From assembly GCA_039933215.1 (NCBI GenBank), contig JBDTOO010000004.1:41658-105657 (forward strand): a DNA stretch of 64,000 nt, in the 5' to 3' direction. The DNA comes from JALYUA01 sp039933215 (GTDB taxonomy: Bacteria; Acidobacteriota; Thermoanaerobaculia; UBA5066; Gp7-AA6). A model generated the notes under the pieces. The model was not told where the DNA came from and searched no databases. It was given only the letters and a program-made list of their open reading frames with translations. Below, piece after piece: positions 10,226 through 17,773 of the stretch. How positions within the stretch are numbered: the first letter of the stretch is position 1; each line of letters opens with the position of its first letter. Made by a program: the position numbers and the translations under genes.

Positions 10226-10854
10226 GGCGTGGGGGTCGCCGGCGGAGAGCAGGGAGGCGATCCGCACGGGTCGGATACGGAGACGTTCGTCGCGGGCGCC
10301 GGGTTATCGATGAACCCCGTGACCCGGGTCATCCGGGAGCCGATTCCGAGCGGTCCGCTGCTCACCTGGACAGTGACGTCAATGCGCTTGTACTGCACCG
10401 TCTGGTTCGCCGCCGTGACATGCACCGGGGTGAAGATCGTCGGATCCGGCGTCAGGGGCGCGGGAGTCGGCCCCCCGGGCGTCGGGACCGCGTCGGGGGC
10501 CGGGACGGCGTACTGAGACACGTAATACGTAATCGAATAGGGATTCTGAACGCCGGGCGTCGCCGCCCCGGGGGGGACGCCGGTCTTGGGATCCGGAAGC
10601 TTCGGCGGCTGGTCGTTGCCGTGCGCACCCACGCTCAGACGCGCGTCGGTATAGCTCAGGTTCGAGAGCTGCTCGAGCTTGTCCCTCGCGAGCACGTTGA
10701 CACTCGTGTACTCATTGGCCGAGTAGTTCGACTTCATGCTCGAGATGAAGAGCGGCGCGATCCCGAGAAGAACGAACGAGAGGAGCGCGAGAGAGATCAG
10801 GAGCTCGACCAGCGTCAGGCCCTTTTCCCCCCGGCGGCGGACGAGCGTCTTCAC
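10222..10854 (-). CDS. pilV: PilV-like minor pilin
   Basis: A minor pilin of about 210 residues. A short basic leader ends RRRGEKG and is followed by LTLVELLISLALLSFVLLG, the type IV N-methylated helix with Glu5. The body has the usual NEYTSVNVLARDKLEQL helix and a strand-rich C-terminal half. I chose the GTG at 10854 because its GTGA overlaps the fimT stop, as at most junctions here. A GTG two codons upstream at 10860 is equally possible. The minor pilins PilV, PilW and PilX form the initiation complex with the FimT/GspH-like pilin encoded just upstream. Confidence 0.82.
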   Translation of the reverse strand: MKTLVRRRGEKGLTLVELLISLALLSFVLLGIAPLFISSMKSNYSANEYTSVNVLARDKLEQLSNLSYTDARLSVGAHGNDQPPKLPDPKTGVPPGAATPGVQNPYSITYYVSQYAVPAPDAVPTPGGPTPAPLTPDPTIFTPVHVTAANQTVQYKRIDVTVQVSSGPLGIGSRMTRVTGFIDNPAPATNVSVSDPCGSPPCSPPATPTP

Positions 10855-11402
10855 TGCCACACCACCGGCGTGATGACTTCCACCTTTCCGGAGGCGGAAG
10901 TGCGGATCGTGATCTGGTTCTTGTCACCGGCCGCGACGGGGCCCTCGATCTTGATGTCTGTCGAGAGCGGCGGGGGCGGCACGATGACGCGGCCGTTGCC
11001 GTCGAAGGTGATCTTCCCGCCCGTCGGAAGCGTCAGGAACGCGAGCGACGCCTTGGGCAGGTTCAACTTGGTCTTCGGAAGCGGCGTCGGAGTTGGCGCC
11101 GGCGTATCCGCCTCGATCGTGTCGAGGAGATGGGTGCTCTGCGCCGCGGTCGCCGTCGTGACGTAGACGCTCGCGGGGAGGTTGCGCCGGACGGCGCGCA
11201 TCCGGGCCGCGAGCAGCGTCGACTGGATCTCCGAGGCGGCGCTGCGGATCTGATTGCGGCGCGACATCTTCCCGAGATACGGGATCGCGATCGCGGTGAG
11301 GATTCCGACGAGGGTGAGCACGACGAGCATCTCCAGGAGGGTGAATCCTCGCTGGGACCGGTGGCGCAGATCGCCCGGGCGTTCGGTTTTCGAGCAAAGC
11401 AT
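10851..11402 (-). CDS. GspH/FimT-like pseudopilin, first gene of operon
   Basis: The prepilin leader ends RHRSQRG and the processed helix begins FTLLEMLVVLTLVGILTAIAIP. A GspH-type segment follows (IRSAASEIQSTLLAARMRAVRRN), then a beta-rich C-terminal domain with a proline/threonine loop. The protein is about 183 residues from the ATG at 11402. An in-frame ATG at 11456 would give a 37-residue leader. A further upstream frame opening at 11501 is ruled out if the sigma-54 promoter at 11496-11512 is real. It should be a minor pilin of the tip complex and leads the operon fimT-pilV-pilW-pilX-pilY1. Confidence 0.82.
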   Translation of the reverse strand: MLCSKTERPGDLRHRSQRGFTLLEMLVVLTLVGILTAIAIPYLGKMSRRNQIRSAASEIQSTLLAARMRAVRRNLPASVYVTTATAAQSTHLLDTIEADTPAPTPTPLPKTKLNLPKASLAFLTLPTGGKITFDGNGRVIVPPPPLSTDIKIEGPVAAGDKNQITIRTSASGKVEVITPVVWQ

Positions 11403-11495
11403 CGAGTGGTCCAAGAGCGATTCCCGTGCCCGGGTGGCCGCCGGGAGGCATCTCATTGAAAAACAATGGCTTAACTTCAGCCATGGCCGGGGGCC

Positions 11496-11512
11496 TGGCA
11501 TCCTCAGTGCCG
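11496..11512 (-). promoter_or_regulatory. Candidate sigma-54 (-24/-12) promoter of the minor-pilin operon
   Basis: On the minus strand the bases read CGGCAC-TGAGG-ATGCCA. This gives the invariant GG (11511-11510) and GC (11499-11498) separated by 10 bp, plus the CAC after GG as in the consensus TGGCAC-N5-TTGCW. Initiation would be near 11487, upstream of both plausible fimT starts. A sigma-54 activator gene lies at the end of the same operon. The -12 half is imperfect (ATGCC). Confidence 0.5.
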
Positions 11513-11603
11513 AATTTCGTTTCCAAAAGTGACGCTCGGGGGCGGTCCGAGCGCGATCGCGTCGGGTCCCCGGATCGCTCGGGGGGGTTACACTTTCGCA
11601 TTC

Positions 11604-14093
11604 ATGTGGTCAAAAAAGCGACGCTCGCCTCCCCCCGAGGCGCGGGCGCTCCTGACCCGTGTCCGAGGGCACATCTGGAAGTCGGACGGGGAGCGGGATG
11701 ACCTGCTCCGCCGCATCTCCGCGGAGACCACGCTCGAAGCGGAAGACGTCGGCTGGATGGCGGCGAACGCCGACCCGTCGGTGCGCCAGTCCGGGATCGC
11801 GATCCTCCAGAAGTTTCCGTTCGAGGCCGCCTCCGCGGCCCTGTTCGAGTTTCTCGCGGGCCACGGCGACGCGGCCCGCCGGAACGTCTCCGCATCCCTG
11901 GAGCTCGTCGGCGGCGCCTCCTTCGGCTCGCACCTGCCGGCGCTTCTCGCGCACCCGGACCCCGGCGTCGGCTTGATCGCGCTCGACTGGCTCCGGCGCA
12001 ACCCGTCCGAGGCCGCGCTCGACGGGATCGTGCCCGCCCTGGCGTCGACGTCGGCGTCGCTGCGCCGGAAGGCGTTCGCGATCGTCGAGGCGACGCCGGG
12101 CAGGAAGAGTCTCGCCCTCGCGCGTGCCGCTCTCGACCACGATGACGAGGAGATCCGGTTCCGGGCGGTCGGCCTGGTCGCAAAATACCCCGACGAGGCG
12201 AACGTTCCGCCGCTTCTCCGCCGGTGCCATGCCGACTCGGCCCGAGTCCAGGACGCCGCGACCGCCGCGCTCGCGCCGCTTCTCGGGGCGCTCGCCGCGG
12301 GCAACGACTCCGACGCCCGCTTCCACGAGCACATCCTTCCCCTCCTGACGGACGTGAACCCGCGCGTGCGGCAGCTCGCGATGAAGATCCTTGAGAGCCA
12401 GGATCCCGCCCGGGTCGCCGACTCCTTTTTGAAAGGATTCCGCGATACGTACGGCCCGGCCCGCGACCGCGCGATCGAAGGGCTCCACGAGCTCGGCCCC
12501 GCGTTCATCCAGGCCTTTCTGGATCGCGACGACGACCCGGACCGGGGGGTCGCCGCGCTCGCGTCCTCGATCGCCGTGACGCTGCGCGGCCCGGACGTCG
12601 TCCCTCACTGCATGCGCTTTCTCGAAGGGACCGACTGGTGGCTTCGCGATCGGGCCGCACAGGCGCTCGCGGAGATCCGCGACGAGCGTGCGCTGCCCGC
12701 GCTCCTCCACATGCTGAACGACCCCGATTCCGACATCTCGGCCGCCGCCGCCCTCGGCGTCTGGGGCAGCCCGCAGGCGCTCCCGGGGCTCCTCGAGGCG
12801 TTCAAGAAGGGGACCAAGGACCTGCGGCTCGAGATCCTCGAGGCCTTCGCGAGAATCCCCGATCCGCGGGTCGACCCCCTCCTGGAGCAGATCGCGCGGA
12901 TGGTCGCCGACCCGCTGATCCACGGCAAGGCGACGCGGATGCTCGCCGCCCGCGCCGGCGCCCCGATCGAGGAGACGCCGGAGCCCACGTTCACGGAAAT
13001 CGACTTCGCGGCCAAACCCTTTCCGTCGCTGCGCGACCTGCTCCACCACGCGCGCGCCGTCGGAGCCTCGGACCTCCACCTCTCGGCCGGAACGAAGCCG
13101 CACGTGCGCCGGCTCGGGCGCCTGGAGCCCCTCCCTCTCGCCGACACGACGGACGGGCAGATGCGCGAGTGGATGCCGCAGATCCTGGGAGAGCGCGCCG
13201 GCGAGCTCGAGGCGCTCCGTCAGGTCGACTTCTGCTACAAGGACCCGGACCTCGGGCGCTTCCGGACGAACGTCTTCTTCCAGCGCAAGGGCTTGAACGC
13301 CGTCTTCCGGCTCGTCCCGTTCGAGATCCCCACGCTCGCGGAGATCGGGATGCCGGAGAGCCTCTGGGAGATCAGCACGTTCAGCCAGGGGCTCGTCCTC
13401 GTCACCGGCGCCGCCGGCTGCGGGAAGACGACGACCCTCGCGGCGCTCGTCGACCGGATCAACGCGACGGAGCACTCCCACATCCTCACCATCGAAGACC
13501 CGATCGAGTACGTCCACGCCAACAAGGAGTCGCTGATCAACCAGCGGGAGATCCCCTCGCACTCGAAGTCCTTCGCCCGGGCGCTCCGGCAGTCCCTGCG
13601 GGAGGATCCCGACGTGATCCTCGTCGGCGAGATGCGCGACCTGGAGACGATCTCCCTCGCGATCACCGCGTCGGAGACGGGTCACCTCGTCCTGGGAACC
13701 CTCCATACGACGACGGCGTCCTCCACCGTCGACCGCATCATCAACGCGTTTCCCGCGGAACAGCAGAACCAGATCCGCATGATGATCTCCGACTCCCTGA
13801 AGGCCGTCGTTTCGCAGACGCTGCTCCCCCGGCGGGACGGCGCCGGGCGGGTGGCGGCCTATGAGGTCCTCCGCAACACGCCGAACGTGGCCGGGTTGAT
13901 CCGCGACGGGAAGACGTTTCAGCTTCCGACCGCCATGCAGACCGGAAGCGCGTCCGGAATGGTCCTCATGGACACCGCTCTGATGGCGCTCGTGCAGGAC
14001 GGCGTCATCGAGCCGCGGGCCGCGTACAACCGGGCGCAGCGCAAGGAAACCTTCGAGCCGATGCTCCAGGCCGACGAGGGAGCGACGGCGTGA
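11604..14093 (+). CDS. HEAT-repeat domain fused to PilT-family retraction ATPase
   Basis: An 829-residue fusion. Residues about 30-470 are successive helical pairs of HEAT type (for example DRAAQALAEIRDERALPALL then LNDPDSDISAAAALG). Residues about 475-829 are a complete PilT/PilU ATPase. Its parts are the N-terminal SDLHLSAGTKPHVRRLGRL strand-helix unit, Walker A GAAGCGKTTT (about 600), Asp box TIEDPIEYVH, Walker B VILVGEMRDLETI (about 670) and His box GHLVLGTLHTTTA. PilT hexamers power pilus retraction; the HEAT solenoid probably docks a partner. The ATG at 11604 was chosen because upstream codons lie in the divergent promoter region. Ordinary PilT is about 350-400 residues, so the 470-residue addition is striking. 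The stop overlaps the next pilT start (GTGA). Confidence 0.9.
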   Translation: MWSKKRRSPPPEARALLTRVRGHIWKSDGERDDLLRRISAETTLEAEDVGWMAANADPSVRQSGIAILQKFPFEAASAALFEFLAGHGDAARRNVSASLELVGGASFGSHLPALLAHPDPGVGLIALDWLRRNPSEAALDGIVPALASTSASLRRKAFAIVEATPGRKSLALARAALDHDDEEIRFRAVGLVAKYPDEANVPPLLRRCHADSARVQDAATAALAPLLGALAAGNDSDARFHEHILPLLTDVNPRVRQLAMKILESQDPARVADSFLKGFRDTYGPARDRAIEGLHELGPAFIQAFLDRDDDPDRGVAALASSIAVTLRGPDVVPHCMRFLEGTDWWLRDRAAQALAEIRDERALPALLHMLNDPDSDISAAAALGVWGSPQALPGLLEAFKKGTKDLRLEILEAFARIPDPRVDPLLEQIARMVADPLIHGKATRMLAARAGAPIEETPEPTFTEIDFAAKPFPSLRDLLHHARAVGASDLHLSAGTKPHVRRLGRLEPLPLADTTDGQMREWMPQILGERAGELEALRQVDFCYKDPDLGRFRTNVFFQRKGLNAVFRLVPFEIPTLAEIGMPESLWEISTFSQGLVLVTGAAGCGKTTTLAALVDRINATEHSHILTIEDPIEYVHANKESLINQREIPSHSKSFARALRQSLREDPDVILVGEMRDLETISLAITASETGHLVLGTLHTTTASSTVDRIINAFPAEQQNQIRMMISDSLKAVVSQTLLPRRDGAGRVAAYEVLRNTPNVAGLIRDGKTFQLPTAMQTGSASGMVLMDTALMALVQDGVIEPRAAYNRAQRKETFEPMLQADEGATA

Positions 14094-15253
14094 CGCCGGC
14101 GGCTGTGGCGGGCGGCACGGAGGTGCAGGCGTTCGGAGCGAACCGGGTGGACCGGTTCCTTTCGATCCTGCCGAAGCGCAACGGCTCGGACCTGCACCTC
14201 GCCGTCGGCGGTCCGCCGATGCTCCGGATCGACGGCCGGCTCGAGCGCATCCGCTTCCGAGCCCTGACCGAAGGGGATTTCTACAACCTGATCGGGCCGA
14301 TCACCCCGGCGCGGCTCTGGGAGGCGTTCACGCGCGACGGGGACGCGGATTTCGCCTACCAGATGGGCGAGGAGGCCCGCTTCCGCGTGAATCTCCTCCG
14401 GCAGGAGCGCGGGTCGGCGGCGGTCTTTCGCCTGATCCCGTCGCGGGTTCCCACCGTCTCCGATCTGCGCCTCCCGGATGCGATCGCGAATCTCTCCGAC
14501 GGAACGCGGGGGCTCGTGCTCGTGACGGGGCCGACCGGCAGCGGAAAGACGACCACGCTCGCAGCGATCCTGGACCGGATCAACCAGCGCCAGCCGTACC
14601 ACGTCGTCACGATCGAGGACCCGATCGAGTTCGTCCACATCAACCAGCGGTCGGTCTTCACGCAGCGCGAGATCGGGACCGACGTGCCGGGCTTCGCCGA
14701 AGGGGTCAAGGCGGCGATCCGCGAGGATCCCGACGCGCTCTTGATCGGCGAGATGCGGGACCTGGAGACGATGCGCATGGCCCTGTCGGCGGCCGAGACG
14801 GGGCTCCTCGTGTTCGCGACGCTCCACACCAATTCCGCGGCGAAGGCCATCGATCGGATCATCGACGCGTTTCCCGCCGCGGAGCAGGAGCAGATCCGCA
14901 CCGTCCTCGCCGAGTCGCTGCGCGCCGTCGTGGCCCAGCAGCTGCTCGCGCGCGTGGGGGGCGGCCGGGCCGCGGCGTTCGAGATCCTGATCGGCTCCAC
15001 GGCCCTCTCGAACGCGATCCGCGAGGGAAAGACCTCGCTCATCAACAATCAGATCCAGACCGGCAAGGCGAAGGGGATGATCGCGATGGATCAGTCGCTC
15101 GGCGAGCTCATGCGCGCCGGCACGGTCTCCCCCGAGGACGCGCTCGAGCGCGCTCTCGATCGCGAGAGCTTCAAGAACGTGATTGCCGGCTGGATTCCCG
15201 ATCCGAAGCCGGCGCCCCGCCCGGCGCCGTCGCGGCCGCCAGCCGCAAAGTGA
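14090..15253 (+). CDS. pilT: PilT-family twitching motility ATPase
   Basis: A 387-residue PilT/PilU-type ATPase starting at GTG, overlapping the upstream ATPase stop by four bases. Visible motifs: SDLHLAVGGPPMLRIDGRL near the N-terminus, Walker A GPTGSGKTTT (about 146-155), TIEDPIEFVH, Walker B LLIGEMRDLETM and His box LLVFATLHTNSA. It should act at the cytoplasmic face of the pilus platform in depolymerising pilin. The neighbouring HEAT-PilT suggests a PilT/PilU-like pair. No pilB (assembly ATPase) or pilC lies in the window. The last 83 bp overlap the 3' end of the histidine-kinase gene on the other strand. Confidence 0.93.
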   Translation: MTPAAVAGGTEVQAFGANRVDRFLSILPKRNGSDLHLAVGGPPMLRIDGRLERIRFRALTEGDFYNLIGPITPARLWEAFTRDGDADFAYQMGEEARFRVNLLRQERGSAAVFRLIPSRVPTVSDLRLPDAIANLSDGTRGLVLVTGPTGSGKTTTLAAILDRINQRQPYHVVTIEDPIEFVHINQRSVFTQREIGTDVPGFAEGVKAAIREDPDALLIGEMRDLETMRMALSAAETGLLVFATLHTNSAAKAIDRIIDAFPAAEQEQIRTVLAESLRAVVAQQLLARVGGGRAAAFEILIGSTALSNAIREGKTSLINNQIQTGKAKGMIAMDQSLGELMRAGTVSPEDALERALDRESFKNVIAGWIPDPKPAPRPAPSRPPAAK

Positions 15254-16973
15254 AGACGGCGCCCCCGCCGGGGCGCGCATCCACCTCCACCGTCCCGCCG
15301 TGCATCTGGGCGATCCGCACGACGATCGCCAGCCCGAAACCGACTCCGTCCGGCTTGCTCGAGTAGAACGGCAGGAAGATCTTCTCGCGCGCTTCCGCGT
15401 CCACGCCCGGTCCGCGGTCGGCGACGGCGATCGACACCTCGCCGTCCGCACCCCCTCCCGAGACCGCCACGGCGTCGCTCTCCGTCCGGCGCCCGGGAGG
15501 CGTCGCTTCCGTCGCGTTGCGGAGGAGATTGGCGACGGCGCGCCGCAGGAGGAGCGTCGACCCGGCCACCTCCGGGAAGTTCCCCGCGCGGCGGACGCGC
15601 AAGCCGGGAAATGCCGCCTCGATCTCCGCGGACGCCGCTTCGACGACCGCGGCCAGGTCGACGGGCTCCGGCACGAATCCGTCGGGTCGGGCGAAGAGAA
15701 GGAAGTCGCTCGTCACCCGGCTCATCTCCTGCGCCTCGTTCCGGATGGCCTTCAAATGGTCCCCCGCGCGATCGGGGTTGCGCAGCGCGAGATCCGCGTA
15801 TCCATCGATCGCGGCCGCCGCGTTACGGAACTCGTGCGCCGCCCCCGCGGAAACTTCTCCGAGGTCCGCGAGATGACGCGCCCGCGCGATGTTCGCCTCG
15901 AGCCGTCGCACCTCGGTCAGGTCCGAGAAGAGCGCCAGGACGCCCAGGAATCGTCCATCCGCGCCGGCCGCCGGGGTCGCAGTGACGCCGAGGACCCGTT
16001 CGGGATCGCCCCAGCGGACCTCGCGGCGGCCGACGGCTTCCCGTTCGTCCAGCACCGACCTCACGACGGCGCGCAGCTCCGGCACGTGCCGGAGCGTCTC
16101 CTCGAAGCCGGCACCCCGGACGTCCTGCGGGAGCCCGAGGATCTCCCGGCCCGCCTCGTTCAACTCCACCACCGCCCCCGAGCGGTCGACCGACAGGAGC
16201 CCCGTCGGAAGGTTCCGGGCGAGCGTCCGCGCGGCGATCTCCATGTCGTCGGCGCGCTCTTTCTCCGCGCGGGCGAGACGCTCGAGCTCGAGCTCCTTTT
16301 CGGAGAGCGCCGCGATGGTCGCCTCGAAGCGCGCGATGACGAAATCGCGTTCGTCGGCCGACGCCCGCGCGGGGTTGTTTCCCCGCGGCGCCGCGCCCGC
16401 CGTCGCGAGCAGCCGGTCGTACGGCGCGAGCAGCGAGCGCAGATAGAGCCACGCCAGAACCACCAGGATCGCGCCGGCGAGAGGGACGAGAACCGTCAGG
16501 TTGCGGGCGTACGAGCGCAGCGCCGAGCCGGGCGCCGGGTCGAGAGCGACGAGGTAGAAGCCGGGCGGCCCGGCAGCGGACGCGAGCAGCAGAGGCGGCG
16601 AGCTCTTCCAGTCGCTCAGCACGCGGCCGGCGGCCGGGTGGTCCGCGGGCAGTTTCTCCGGCGCCTGCACCTCGTGCGTCACGGCGCGGACTCTCCGGCC
16701 GCCGCGGTCGTAGACGGCGACGTAGACGACGTCCGGCCCCAGCGCCGCCCGGTCCAGCATGTCGGTGGGATCGGACGACGGAAGCGCCAGGCGCCTCAGG
16801 ATCTCCGCGGCGCGGAGCTCCGCCTGGCGGCTCCCCCACTCCGTCGCGTTGCGCAGGAAGAGGAGCGTCACGAAGTTCAGGAAGAGGATCAGAAGCAGCG
16901 CGACCGACAGGAAGAGCCGCGAGTCCCGCCGAAACGAGCGCGGAACCTCGTCCGGGAGGCGCGCGCCGGTCAC
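15171..16973 (-). CDS. Membrane histidine kinase, PilS/NtrB-like
   Basis: A 600-residue sensor kinase. Two membrane helices (about 17-38 and about 155-175) flank a roughly 115-residue periplasmic domain. A coiled-coil/HAMP-like linker, a PAS domain (LPTGLLSVDRSGAVVELNEAGREI, shown here as two runs: LPTGLLSVDRSG and AVVELNEAGREI), HisKA with His380 in AAHEFRNA, and a HATPase domain follow. The HATPase has N-box LLRNATEA, DRGPG and GFGLAI. The order matches PilS/NtrB kinases that pair with NtrC-type regulators such as the one at 369-1736. The GTG start at 16973 overlaps the prepilin peptidase stop (GTGA). The last 28 codons after the catalytic domain run antisense over the pilT 3' end and look non-conserved. 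Confidence 0.88.
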   Translation of the reverse strand: MTGARLPDEVPRSFRRDSRLFLSVALLLILFLNFVTLLFLRNATEWGSRQAELRAAEILRRLALPSSDPTDMLDRAALGPDVVYVAVYDRGGRRVRAVTHEVQAPEKLPADHPAAGRVLSDWKSSPPLLLASAAGPPGFYLVALDPAPGSALRSYARNLTVLVPLAGAILVVLAWLYLRSLLAPYDRLLATAGAAPRGNNPARASADERDFVIARFEATIAALSEKELELERLARAEKERADDMEIAARTLARNLPTGLLSVDRSGAVVELNEAGREILGLPQDVRGAGFEETLRHVPELRAVVRSVLDEREAVGRREVRWGDPERVLGVTATPAAGADGRFLGVLALFSDLTEVRRLEANIARARHLADLGEVSAGAAHEFRNAAAAIDGYADLALRNPDRAGDHLKAIRNEAQEMSRVTSDFLLFARPDGFVPEPVDLAAVVEAASAEIEAAFPGLRVRRAGNFPEVAGSTLLLRRAVANLLRNATEATPPGRRTESDAVAVSGGGADGEVSIAVADRGPGVDAEAREKIFLPFYSSKPDGVGFGLAIVVRIAQMHGGTVEVDARPGGGAVFTLRLAAATAPGGAPASDRESSRQSRS

Positions 16974-17773
16974 GATGCCGGCCACAGGGCGCGGTATCGC
17001 GCGACGAGCGGCTCCCCGAAGAAGAAGGCCGCCACCGCCCCGACGGCCAGGAAGACGCCGAACGGCAGGCGCAGCTTGCGGTCGCCGGCGCCGGTCACGA
17101 TGAGAAGCACGCCCACGAGGCTCCCCGAGAGAGAGGCGAGCAGGATCGTGACGAGGACTCCCCAGGGACCGATGAAGGCGCCGATCATCCCCAGCATCTT
17201 CACGTCCCCGAGTCCCATGCCCTCGTGCCCGGCGATGCGCTCGTAGAGAAACGCGACGAGGAAGAGCGATCCCGCACCGGCGGCGGCCCCGAGCACCGCC
17301 GCGAGCGGGGAGCGCGACGGTGAGAGAAAGGCGACCCCGATCCCGAACGCGATGCCGGTCAGCGTGATCTTGTCGGGGAGGATCTGGAACTCCGCGTCGA
17401 TCGCGAGGAGCGCGAGGCAGGCGGAGACCAGGAACACCCCCGAGAGGATCTCCCCCCAGTCGCGCCCGCGCATCGCGACGAGAACCCAGAGGATCCCGTT
17501 CGAAAGCTCCAGCGCGGGGTAGCGGATCGCGATCGGCGCCCGGCAGGTCGCGCACTTGCCGCGCAGCGCGAGCCAGGAGATGACCGGCACGTTCTGGAGC
17601 GGCCGAATCGGCTCGCCGCAGGAGGGACAGTGCGAGCCGGGCGAAACGAGGGACTCGCCACGCGGCAGGCGGTGGACGAGCACGTTCAAGAACGAGCCGA
17701 CGAGAAGACCCGCGACGCCCGCGAGCGCGAGGAGAAGCGGACCCCAGTCCGACCAGGGCCCGACGGGCGTCAC
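16970..17773 (-). CDS. pilD: Prepilin peptidase / N-methyltransferase
   Basis: The gene encodes 267 residues of type IV prepilin peptidase (A24A). The N-terminal cytoplasmic domain has two CxxC pairs (C49/C52 in SHCPSCGEP, C74/C77 in KCATCRAP). Multiple membrane helices carry the two catalytic-aspartate motifs, IDAEFQILPD and GMGLGDVKM. It cleaves after the leader glycine and methylates the new N-terminus of every prepilin in this window. The GTG start overlaps the upstream membrane-protein stop, and its own stop overlaps the kinase start, so it sits mid-operon. Length and motifs are complete. Confidence 0.93.
   Translation of the reverse strand: MTPVGPWSDWGPLLLALAGVAGLLVGSFLNVLVHRLPRGESLVSPGSHCPSCGEPIRPLQNVPVISWLALRGKCATCRAPIAIRYPALELSNGILWVLVAMRGRDWGEILSGVFLVSACLALLAIDAEFQILPDKITLTGIAFGIGVAFLSPSRSPLAAVLGAAAGAGSLFLVAFLYERIAGHEGMGLGDVKMLGMIGAFIGPWGVLVTILLASLSGSLVGVLLIVTGAGDRKLRLPFGVFLAVGAVAAFFFGEPLVARYRALWPAS

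Noticed and set aside
11457..11501. Upstream extension of the FimT/GspH-like gene
   Set aside because: It would translate through the candidate promoter and give an implausibly long leader before the FTLLE helix.
11533..11553. 7-bp inverted repeat (cgctcgg/ccgagcg) between fimT and the HEAT-PilT gene
   Set aside because: Too short and GC-rich to distinguish from chance; no T-tract and no known operator form.
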